The position numbers and the translations under genes are program-made. From CBDBND01 sp965262665 (lineage in GTDB: Bacteria > Pseudomonadota > Alphaproteobacteria > Rhodospirillales > Rhodospirillaceae), in contig CBDHFR010000004.1 of NCBI GenBank assembly GCA_965262665.1, positions 248,001 to 312,000 of the forward strand: DNA of 64,000 nt. Direction: 5' to 3'. This document shows positions 55,688-63,469 of the stretch, piece by piece; positions within the stretch are counted from its first letter, which is position 1; each line of letters begins with the position of its first letter. The notes beneath the pieces were generated by a model that saw only the letters and a list, made by a program, of their open reading frames with translations, ran no database searches and was not told the DNA's origin.

Positions 55688-56365
55688 CTATGCCGCCTTG
55701 GCAATGCAGTCAGGCGTGTCGTTCTTGACGCTGTTCACCGCTTTGCTCACTGCATACACTGCCAGGTCATTGCCGTCATAAGGCCTGAGAAGAGCCAAGG
55801 CGTCATTTAAGGCCGTATTGCCGGATATCCACAGGTCATAGTCCCATTCTGCAAGGATGACCGGCATGCGGTTGTGGTAGGGCTTGACCACCCCGTTGGC
55901 CTCGGTTGTCACAATGGCGCAGGAGGTCACGTCCAGTTGGCCGTTGTGCTCCCATGTCCCGGCAAAGCTGAACGGGCGTTTATCTTCCATATGGAACCAG
56001 TGGGGCTGCTTTGACCCGTCGGACATCATCTTCCATTCGTAAAACCCGTCCGCCGGGATGAGGCAGCGGTGTTTATTCACTGCTGTCTTGAACGATGCTT
56101 TTTCTTTGATGGTTTCGGCCCGGGCATTGATCATCTTATAAGCGATCTTCTCATCCTTGGCCCAGGGCGGCACTAGGCCCCAGTGGGCGATTGTCATCTC
56201 CGGCTCTCCGTCCGGCTGACGCAGGATGGGGATATCTTGTGTTGGGGCCACGTTGTAGCGGGGCTTGAAGTGCTCACGCTTGAAATCAGTCTCACGTTCC
56301 ACAGTCAGGCGGTAAAGCTCATAGATCTCGCGCCAGGACATTGTCCGTGTGAAACGACCGCACAT
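55688..56365 (-). CDS. SOS-response-associated peptidase family protein (SRAP/YedK)
   Basis: 225 residues. It shields abasic sites in single-stranded DNA by forming a thiazolidine cross-link with its N-terminal Cys. MCGRFTRTMSWREIYELY provides Cys2, exposed after Met removal. RYNVAPTQDIPIL, WGLVPPWAKDEK, MINARAETIKEKASFK, CLIPADGFYEWK and PYHNRMPVIL are all conserved landmarks. ATG 56365 is required for the Cys to be N-terminal, although the frame is open upstream. It overlaps the stop of the small zinc protein (TGATG). Confidence 0.95.
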   Translation of the reverse strand: MCGRFTRTMSWREIYELYRLTVERETDFKREHFKPRYNVAPTQDIPILRQPDGEPEMTIAHWGLVPPWAKDEKIAYKMINARAETIKEKASFKTAVNKHRCLIPADGFYEWKMMSDGSKQPHWFHMEDKRPFSFAGTWEHNGQLDVTSCAIVTTEANGVVKPYHNRMPVILAEWDYDLWISGNTALNDALALLRPYDGNDLAVYAVSKAVNSVKNDTPDCIAKAA

Positions 56366-56607
56366 CAGCCGGGGGGTCCATGTTGGGTGGACTGTAAGGA
56401 CGACCAGTCGGGGATGACATCTACATCTCGGCGACCGCATACCGAGCACTTAAGCCTAGACTTTATGGCCTGTAACGGCGTCTTGGGCTTAAACCTTGCG
56501 AACTGCACCGCCGTCCTATGACGGCAGGCAAGGTTTTCGCAATACACATTCAGCTGGGTGACGCCATCAAATATCAGCCCTTCCACAGTCACAATCATGC
56601 GTCCCAT
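56365..56607 (-). CDS. Small zinc-ribbon protein coupled to SRAP
   Basis: 80 residues. CENLACRHRTAV and LKCSVCGRRDVDVIPDW supply four cysteines of a zinc ribbon (CX4C and CX2C). Its stop overlaps the SRAP start, so the two are translationally coupled. A role in DNA binding beside SRAP is likely but inferred. Confidence 0.65.
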   Translation of the reverse strand: MGRMIVTVEGLIFDGVTQLNVYCENLACRHRTAVQFARFKPKTPLQAIKSRLKCSVCGRRDVDVIPDWSSLQSTQHGPPG

Positions 56608-57004
56608 CCCTTATTGTCAGTATCCAGCAAACGCCGTTTCTCACCCACAGCGGGGAATGCCAATAGGGGTAATTTACCACACTGAATCATACTCAACGGA
56701 GTACACACGACCCGTGCTTATTTTTAACAGATAGGGTTTTCAAAAGGGAGAGCCGGACTATCCGTTCAGCAGGGTCCACATGCCCCATCGACTTGTGCTT
56801 CATCTTCGTTCACCTCGGCCGCAGAGAAGAACCAAAGTCTTGCCCTAATTAGGATCACTCAAACTGTCCCTTAGGCACTGACCTACACCATCGGACTTCA
56901 ATTCAACTAGATGGCGTGTTCGGGAATGTCAGCATGTTGAAAATGTCGCCTACTAAGACTTGATGGGGTATATCAACGGATGAGACAATTGGAAGAGAAG
57001 GCAA
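56608..57004. other. Intergenic region
   Basis: About 400 bases between divergent genes. It should hold promoters for the SRAP pair and the HNH gene. I found no clear operator, repeat or RNA gene. Confidence 0.5.
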
Positions 57005-57652
57005 ATGAACAATCACTTGGTCGACTCTATTGATCAGATATCTCACAACGTATTGACGCTAAATCGCTACGGCACAGGGAGTCCGAAACAAAGAAAGTTC
57101 CATCACGCTAGGATCAAGAACGGCAAGCTATTTGTCGTGCTGCGTCAACGCAAGAAGTACCTATTCGCCCCAAGTAAGTTTTCTGGATACAGGAACAACA
57201 CAACCAACCACCTTAACCACTTACGTGAGCGAGACGGCAGAGTTACTAATGGAAAGATCAAGAAATTATTGGGCAACCCTTTGGACGTAGGTGCAAAGGA
57301 CTATCAAAAGATAGACGATGCGTATCTGGACTACTGTAGCGCTTTTCAGATAGTCCCATCTAGGCATCACAGACCTCGGCGTTACTGGCTTATCAAGTAT
57401 GATTTGGAAAAGGGTGATATTGCGTATCCAGACGATGTTCCTTTTCCAGAAGAAGTCCTGGAGGGCGCTAAATTTAGAATTTTCGTTAACAAGTTCGAGC
57501 GTTCAACCAAGGCTAGGCGCAAATGTTTACAACACTATGGTTACGACTGTTGTGTTTGCGGATTTAATTTTGAGGAGCGGTATGGAGATTTAGGCTTAGA
57601 TTACATCCATGTCCACCATATCATCCCTTTAGCTGATATTGGAGACGAATAT
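57005..57652 (+). pseudogene. HNH endonuclease, truncated by an IS3 element
   Basis: About 216 residues. The C-terminal part (FERSTKARRKCLQHYGYDCC, VCGFNFEERYGDLGLDYIHV, HHIIPLADIGDEY) is the first half of an HNH domain with its zinc Cys pair and the His-His. The final N...H helix is missing because the IS3 left end starts at 57653. The N-terminal half is basic, rich in Lys/Arg/His, and may bind DNA. The sequence beyond the IS is not the missing part, so the locus was rearranged as well. Confidence 0.7.
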
Positions 57653-57725
57653 TGTCCGTCATCAAAACAAATGGGACTGTTGAGCGTGTTTCATAAGGGA
57701 GGATCGGGCTCATCTTTGTTTGATG

Positions 57726-58706
57726 TTAAGCCGCTTGGCGTTGATGGTTCAAGCGGCGGTTTTGGGTGGTCAGTTTTTTGATCTTTTTTCTCTTTTCGAT
57801 GCTGGCGGTGTGGCGTCCAAAGTAGGCGTCGGCTGGAGTTACGTTGCCGATGCTCTCGTGGTAGCGTTGGTTGTTGTAGCGATCGACGAAGGCGCTGATC
57901 TGGTTTTCGAGATCGCCGGGTAGATAATAATTTTCAAGCAGGATCCGGTTCTTCAACGTTTGATGCCAGCGCTCGATCTTGCCCTGGGTTTGCGGGTGAT
58001 ACGGTGCGCCCCGAACGTGATCCATACCGTGGTCCCCGAGCCATTCAGCCAGATCGCTGGAGATATAGGACGAGCCGTTGTCGCTGAGCAGCCTCGGCTT
58101 GTGGACGACATTGGCGCGATTGCAGCCTGAGGCTTCTAGCGCCAACTTCAGTGTTGCCGTCACATCGTCCGCCGTCATGTTGGTGCAGAGCTTCCAAGCA
58201 ATGATGTAGCGGGAATAGTCGTCCAAGATGGTCGACAGATAAAACCAGCCCCAGCCGATGACCTTGAGAGAGGTGAAGTCGGTCTGCCACAGCTGGTTCG
58301 GCGCCGTGGTCTTGTCGCGGAACTCATCGGCTGCCTTGATGATCACGAAAGCGGGGCTGGTGATCAGGTCGTGGGCTTTGAGAAGCCGATAAACCGAGGC
58401 TTCCGAGACAAAGTAGCCCCTGGTGTCCGTAAACCTGACGGCCAGTTCCCGGGGCGACAGTTGTGTCTCCTCCAGGGCAAGATCGATGATCTGCCCCCGG
58501 ACATCATCCGGGATCCGGTTCCATACCCGGCCCGGGCTGCTGTTGCGATCCTCAAGACCGGCGTCGCCAAAGGCCAGAAAACGATCGTACCAGCGATAAA
58601 AGGTGGTCTTCGGAATGCCCAGCTTGTCCAAAGTGGACCCGACGCCCAGGTGGGACTGCTCGACCAGGCGGATGATCTCCAGCTTCTCGGATGCGCGATA
58701 CCTCAT
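57726..58706 (-). CDS. IS3-family transposase OrfB (DDE)
   Basis: 326 residues. A helix-turn-helix-like N-terminus (LGIPKTTFYRWYDRFLAFG) precedes an rve integrase core with Asp in WQTDFTSLKVIGWGW, Asp in LLSDNGSSY and Glu in TQGKIERWHQTLK. Apparently complete. A truncated relative lies at 15195-15810. Confidence 0.93.
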   Translation of the reverse strand: MRYRASEKLEIIRLVEQSHLGVGSTLDKLGIPKTTFYRWYDRFLAFGDAGLEDRNSSPGRVWNRIPDDVRGQIIDLALEETQLSPRELAVRFTDTRGYFVSEASVYRLLKAHDLITSPAFVIIKAADEFRDKTTAPNQLWQTDFTSLKVIGWGWFYLSTILDDYSRYIIAWKLCTNMTADDVTATLKLALEASGCNRANVVHKPRLLSDNGSSYISSDLAEWLGDHGMDHVRGAPYHPQTQGKIERWHQTLKNRILLENYYLPGDLENQISAFVDRYNNQRYHESIGNVTPADAYFGRHTASIEKRKKIKKLTTQNRRLNHQRQAA

Positions 58707-59077
58707 TCCTCGTCTCCCCCGTGCCCGAGCATGTTTTTTTTGAGAAGACGGTTCTCCAGCGAAAGTTCGGCGACCAACTCCTTCAAGTCGCGCATCTCCT
58801 GGCGGAGGCCTTTAACCTCGCCCGAGGTCGCTTGGCGCCCGGTGTCGCCGGCGAGCCGCTTCTTGCCCGCTTCCAAAAACTCTTTCGACCAGCTGTAATA
58901 CAGACCCTCGGCGATGCCCTCGCGGCGGCACAAGGCGGCGATGCTCTCCTCGCCGCGCAGGCCCGACACCACGATCCGGATCTTCTCCTCAGCCGTATAC
59001 TGCTTGCGTGTCTTGCGCCGAATATCCCGAACCGTTCTCTCCGCCGGGTCGTTCTTGCTCATTAATTTCTGTCTCAT
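58703..59077 (-). CDS. IS3-family transposase OrfA
   Basis: 124 residues. RKQYTAEEKIRIVVSGLRGE, then IAALCRREGIAEGLYYSWSK is the helix-turn-helix, followed by the leucine-zipper-like helix KELVAELSLENRLLKKNML. It overlaps orfB by 4 bases (ATGA), so OrfB may be made by coupling or frameshifting. Confidence 0.92.
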   Translation of the reverse strand: MRQKLMSKNDPAERTVRDIRRKTRKQYTAEEKIRIVVSGLRGEESIAALCRREGIAEGLYYSWSKEFLEAGKKRLAGDTGRQATSGEVKGLRQEMRDLKELVAELSLENRLLKKNMLGHGGDEE

Positions 59078-59162
59078 CTTCGTTCCCTTCGGTCACTACG
59101 ATGAGCCAGAAATCCTCCGTTATGCAATTACCTCAATTTGTCCCAAAGGCGCTGACGTCAGA

Positions 59163-59470
59163 CAGGTGCGATTTGCGTTGTCGATCAAAGCCGGGCAATC
59201 CAGACACACGCCTTGCTGATACAGGTAGAACCAGACCTCTGCTTGTGCATCCAAGGGAGAATGGTTCTTTGCGAACTTGCTCTCGAAATCAGGAATCCCC
59301 GAACCAAACAGAAGACCACGCGCTCGTTCGACCATCTCGTCCAACGACATTTCCTTGAAGCGATCTACCTCAATCTTGGGTTCATAAAGTGATATATAAT
59401 AGAAAAGAACGGCTGCAGCACCGTCAGGATGTGAGCGTAAAAATTGATCTTTCCGTGCACTCGGTTTCAT
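59163..59470 (-). pseudogene. Hypothetical protein truncated by the IS3 right end
   Basis: About 103 residues from ATG 59470 (MKPSARKDQFLRSHPDGAAA). It continues VLFYYISLYEPKIEVDRFKE and ends just after GVCLDCPALIDNANRTCL, where the IS begins. It looks like a real, mostly helical cytosolic protein with one CxxC, but I do not recognise it. The next bases in frame are IS3 sequence. Confidence 0.5.
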
Positions 59471-59836
59471 TTTGAGCCTGGCTGTGTAACGCCCGTCTAG
59501 TCGGTCTGCTGATCGCCGGTCAGGTGGAGCGCATGGGCATTTCGATCTGCGCTTTTTAATAGGGCTAGCACTCACCGGCGATCTCCTCCCGACCAGTTTG
59601 GGACGGTGGGTTTTTTGGGTCCAAAAAAAACCTCGATAACGACATTGTAACGCTACTGGAAACTTTGGGTTCCGAAAACCTCCCCCACCACCGTGTGCCA
59701 AAAGCTGATAAAACCAATGGGATCGCCGGATCCGCCACACCCCGATCCGCCCCCTCCTAAGCAAAAAAGAGCTCCGGCCGCGATTTTTTCGCGGGAACGT
59801 CACCCCAAGATCGGCCCCGCCGCTTGCTCAACCACT

Positions 59837-60259
59837 TGTGCCGGCCTGTGCCAGGACAAAACCCAAATTTTTCAGTGACTTACGCGGCCCCAGGTGGGGG
59901 GTGGCACAACGCTGTGCCGGCATTGTGCCGGTTTTGTGCCACCATAGCCCAATGAAACCAACGACTTACGTTCATTTGCGCAAAAACAGCCAGAAAATGC
60001 CCCTCATCTGCGCGTGCCTGCGGGCGCCCGCGCCCGCGCCTACGTCCGCGCACGCCCGCCCGCGCCCCGCGAGGGAGCATTTTCTGGGGGATCGTCAAAA
60101 AAAAGTCGATTTCCCCCCTATCTATCTATCTTATTGAATAATAATAATAATAAGGCTCAACCAGCCTGGCACACTTTCGGCACACCCCGGCACAGACTTT
60201 TCTTAACCCACTGACACCATTGGTCCCAGGTGGCACAGCGCCGGCACAGCAGTTGTGCC
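59837..60259. repeat. Cluster of TGTGCC/GGCACA motifs
   Basis: Twelve occurrences of TGTGCC or its reverse complement in 423 bases: two near 59840, four at 59903-59940, three at 60168-60195 and three at 60231-60259. Chance would give well under one. They may be binding sites for a replication or partition protein. Confidence 0.7.
59990..60087. repeat. Imperfect inverted repeat flanking a GC-rich block
   Basis: CCAGAAAATGCCCCTC at 59990-60005 pairs with GAGGGAGCATTTTCTGG at 60071-60087, apart from one bulge. The 65 bases between are almost all G and C in short CG-rich tandem units. Confidence 0.7.
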
Positions 60260-60699
60260 CCCCCTGTTTTCACCACCTATGACGTGTGACTATACCACGT
60301 AACGCAACCTGAAAGGGAGTGGCTCTATAGGGGGCCTGTTCCCGTGAGACAGAGCGATGCATAGGTACTTCACGCCGGCGACGCGAGAAACCGGATCGCC
60401 CCCCCCGGTCGATCGGGGCCGGCGGGTCCCCTTTTCGACTTTCCGAACCCCATCATGTTTCCCTGGCGGGGGAAATGATGTGACGGTGGGGTGGTGATCA
60501 ACTGTCCGATGATCCCGGACAGTTGCCTGATAGGGGTGGGTTTCAAATGCTCGATAAATACTGTTATCGCGCATTTGAGCGTGTGCGGGGTCAAAATCGG
60601 TGATGGGAAAGCGAGAACCGCGACAGTGTGGATGTAGACGTTACCAAACCACTTCTTCTGGGGACGCCCCAGCTTCACAGAGGCATCTCGACCTGCACT

Positions 60700-61117
60700 C
60701 TAAAAGTGAATTGGCACTCATTGGCGGTCCTACCCTGCCCATGGAGCCAAACCCATCGCCGCTGACGGCAGTCATTTTTCTGAGGTGTGGGAGTTGTTTC
60801 ACAATGCGGGGGAAGGGAAAACCAGTCCCGATATCACCCATTGGTCCGTCATCACCTATTTTTTGGCGGGGGAAACGGAATGGCATGGTCACAACGCGGT
60901 GTACACCCATGACATCTAGTCGGCTGTGGAAGCGATCAAAACGCGGACGTTATTGATCTCAAACACCGGCGATATGCTCAATCCGCAGGATCGCCTGCTG
61001 GCGGAAGTCCGTCCAGACTTTGAATACAAAGAAATCGAAGGCGGCACGTTTCAATACGTGTATGACGATGCGGAAACTTGGGCGGATCTGGTGGCTGAAT
61101 ATGCAACTCGGATGTAA
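60700..61117 (+). pseudogene. Alpha/beta hydrolase paralog 2, C-terminal part
   Basis: Readable pieces LALIGGPTLPME, IAADGSHFSEVWELFHNAGE, SVITYFLAGETEWHGHNAVY and, from 60920, SAVEAIKTRTLLISNTGDML to GGTFQYVYDDAETWADLVAE match the second half of paralogs 1 and 3. A small deletion near 60745 and a TAG at 60917 (expected Trp) break the frame. The late catalytic His is replaced by Gln. The N-terminal half is at 33168, before the accessory region. Confidence 0.85.
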
Positions 61118-61120
61118 ACC

Positions 61121-61927
61121 ATGAAACCGCGTCGCGACTATGTTGATGGCCCAACGGGGCAGGTCCATTTCCAGGTGTTGGGAGAGGGTATTCCCTTGGT
61201 GCTCTCTCACCAATCTCCCAGTTCATCGAACATGTTTCGCAAAGCCTATCCCTTTCTGGCGGAAGCTGGGGTGATGGCCATTGGTGTTGATACGCCGGGC
61301 TTTAGCGGTTCCGATGTGCCCGATCCACGGCCGTCCGTACAAGACTATGCCACCGCGTTCGGGCCGGTATTGGATCACTTCAATCTTTCTGCTGCCAATT
61401 TTCTCGGCCATCACACCGGCGCAGCCAATGTGACCGAATTCGCATACCGGCATCCAGAGAGGGTCGATAAATTGATCCTCAACGGACCACCGGTCTTCAG
61501 CGCAGAAGAGCGGGCAGAGCGTGTCGACAAACCCGGTCCTCAGGCGATTGAAGCGGACGGCAGTCATCTCAAGAAGAGATGGGACTCCCGTGTTGCGGCG
61601 ACGGTCGGTTGGACAGACGTTGAGGCCATGCACAACAACGTGCTGCAAACTCTGTGGTCAGGTGAGACATTCTGGTACGGCCACAAAGCGGCCTATGAGT
61701 ACGATATCACCGAAGCGTTTATGGCGCTGAAGATGCCGACCCTGATTCTCACCAACACTGGCGATGACATTTACCACCTGAGTTGTCGGGCGCGGGATAT
61801 GCGTCCCGATATGGTATTCGTTGAACTAGACGGCGGCACCCACGACATCGTCGATGAACAGCCGAAAGTCTGGTCTGAAGCGGTGATTTCCTTCATCAAA
61901 GGTGAGTGTCAGAAACTTTGTGTGTGA
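61121..61927 (+). CDS. Alpha/beta hydrolase with His at the nucleophile position (paralog 3)
   Basis: 268 residues. The fold matches paralog 1: YVDGPTGQVHFQVLGEGIPL, DTPGFSGSDVPDP, and the elbow FLGHHTGAANVTEF, again G-H-H-T-G with His in place of Ser. TNTGDDIY holds the acid and DGGTHDIVDE a shifted His. It starts three bases after the paralog 2 stop. The last residues (after SFIKG) come from the IS256 end; without the IS the protein would end SFIKGP. Confidence 0.85.
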   Translation: MKPRRDYVDGPTGQVHFQVLGEGIPLVLSHQSPSSSNMFRKAYPFLAEAGVMAIGVDTPGFSGSDVPDPRPSVQDYATAFGPVLDHFNLSAANFLGHHTGAANVTEFAYRHPERVDKLILNGPPVFSAEERAERVDKPGPQAIEADGSHLKKRWDSRVAATVGWTDVEAMHNNVLQTLWSGETFWYGHKAAYEYDITEAFMALKMPTLILTNTGDDIYHLSCRARDMRPDMVFVELDGGTHDIVDEQPKVWSEAVISFIKGECQKLCV

Positions 61928-61936
61928 GCTGATTTA

Positions 61937-61968
61937 CACAAACCAGGGAACCCGTTCCCTGGTTTGTG
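61937..61968. repeat. Perfect 15-bp hairpin inside the IS256 end
   Basis: CACAAACCAGGGAAC, two bases, GTTCCCTGGTTTGTG. It lies between the left IS end and the transposase stop and may block read-through transcription into or out of the element. Confidence 0.8.
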
Positions 61969-62089
61969 AGCGACCCTGGTGATAAACCCATGCCAGCCGG
62001 CGATGTCCTCGGTCCAGGAGGAGTCCCGAAGGGAAGCTCCTGGAGGGAGGGCGCCGTTGGATGGCTGACTGGCAGCACGAGGATCGCGC

Positions 62090-63325
62090 TCACCCTTGGA
62101 CCATTCTAAACCGCTCCTCGAAGCGGATGGCAAATTCGCCTTTCACCTGCCACCAGAATTGAGGCGGCCGTTTCCACTTTGCCGCAACGCCCCGTAAGGC
62201 CGGATAGATCAGCTTCTTGGCCGCGTCGTCGTGGGCAAAGTGGCCTTTGCTCCGCACCGCCCGTCGTACGGTACTGTTCAAGCTCTCAACGGCGTTGGTC
62301 GTGTAGATCACCCTGCGGATCGGCGCCGAGAAGGCAAAGAAGGGAATGACCTGCTCCCATTGGCGCCGCCAGCTCCTGGCGATGGCCGGATACTTCCGGC
62401 CCCACTCGCCCGCCTCAAACGCCGCCAGGGCCGCCAGGACCGCCAGAGCGGCACCGGCATTCTCCGCCTGGTAGATGGCCTTCAGCGCAGCGGCGCTGAG
62501 CTTGCGCTCCTTCCAGGAACCGTAGGCCATCGAGTTGCGGATCAGATGCACGATGCAGGTCTGGACCAGAGTCCGCGGATAGGCCGTCTCAATGGCTTCC
62601 GGAAAGCCGCTCAGACCATCCACCACCGCGATCAGGATGTCCTTAAGACCCCGAGCCTTCAGGTCATTCATGACGCTCAGCCAGAACTTGGCCCCCTCGG
62701 TCTGCTCGACCCACATCCCCAATATCTGCTTGTAGCCGTCGCAGGTGTAACCGATGGCGAGATAGACCGCCTTGTTTTTGACCAGCCCTTCGTCACGGAT
62801 CTTCACCCGCACCGCATCGAAGTAGACGATGGCATAGACCGACTCCAACGGCCGCGACTGCCAGGCCGCCAGTTCGTCGAGAACGGCATCGGTGACCTTG
62901 GAGATCAGTTCCGGGGAGACCTTGATGCCGTAGAGTTCCCGCACGTGACCCTGGATCTCGCGGGCCGACATGCCGCGGGCATACATCGAGATCACCTTGT
63001 CGTCGAACCCCGGCAAGCGCCGGCAGTGCTTCTCGACAAGCTTTGGATCGAATCGACCTTGCCGATCCCGGGGAATCGACAACTCCATCCGGCCATCGTC
63101 GGTGAGCACCCTCTTACGACTATGGCCGTTGCGGTGGTTGCCGCTGGACTGCTCGTCTTCGTCGTCGAGATGCTGATCCAGCTCGGCATTGAGGATGCGT
63201 TCCGCCAGTGCCTTCTTCAGATCCTGGACCAGATCGCCGCTTTGAAATGCCTCAAGCGCGTCCGATCCGCCCAATAGTCGATCCAGTAGCTCGTCTGGAA
63301 CCACCGGTTTGTGCCTGCTCGCCAT
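62090..63325 (-). CDS. IS256-family transposase
   Basis: 411 residues, full length. The N-terminal region (HRNGHSRKRVLTDDGRMELS, IPRDRQGRFDPKLVEKHCRR) and the DDE core are clear: AIVYFDAVRVKIRDEG (first Asp), VVDGLSGFPEAIE (second Asp), and YTTNAVESLNSTVRRAVRSK (Glu). Apparently complete. Confidence 0.96.
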   Translation of the reverse strand: MASRHKPVVPDELLDRLLGGSDALEAFQSGDLVQDLKKALAERILNAELDQHLDDEDEQSSGNHRNGHSRKRVLTDDGRMELSIPRDRQGRFDPKLVEKHCRRLPGFDDKVISMYARGMSAREIQGHVRELYGIKVSPELISKVTDAVLDELAAWQSRPLESVYAIVYFDAVRVKIRDEGLVKNKAVYLAIGYTCDGYKQILGMWVEQTEGAKFWLSVMNDLKARGLKDILIAVVDGLSGFPEAIETAYPRTLVQTCIVHLIRNSMAYGSWKERKLSAAALKAIYQAENAGAALAVLAALAAFEAGEWGRKYPAIARSWRRQWEQVIPFFAFSAPIRRVIYTTNAVESLNSTVRRAVRSKGHFAHDDAAKKLIYPALRGVAAKWKRPPQFWWQVKGEFAIRFEERFRMVQG

Positions 63326-63469
63326 ATTGTCCTCCTTTGGACATCCTAGCGCTCATAAACACAAAATTCCTGACAGGTTCGATCAAAGGTCCGTGAACAT
63401 CCCCATTTGAGGGCACTCCATGCCCCAATTTCGCCCTTTTTGAGTACGCTACTCTGATAGCGTACCGCC

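Larger units (their letters stand above)
57653..59160 (-). mobile_element. IS3-family insertion sequence
   Basis: About 1,508 bp. The ends, TGTCCGTCATC and (reverse strand) TGACGTCAGC, start TG and end CA as in IS3. It contains orfA and orfB overlapping by ATGA. No direct target duplication is seen at the ends. Confidence 0.8.
59471..60699. other. Non-coding region with origin-like features
   Basis: No convincing gene. It holds the TGTGCC repeat cluster, a GC-rich block with inverted repeats, and an AT-rich patch (TTGAATAATAATAATAATAA near 60135). The last 100 bases join the hydrolase remnant. Confidence 0.5.
61904..63381 (-). mobile_element. IS256-family insertion sequence
   Basis: 1,478 bp, flanked by a perfect 9-bp duplication ATCAAAGGT (61895-61903 and 63382-63390). 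Its ends share GTCAG-AA-TTTGTGT. It lies across the end of hydrolase paralog 3. Confidence 0.93.

Noticed and set aside
59838..60214. Small proline/alanine-rich frames in the region before the hydrolase remnant
   Set aside because: They result from GC-rich repeat units and have no ribosome site or homology.
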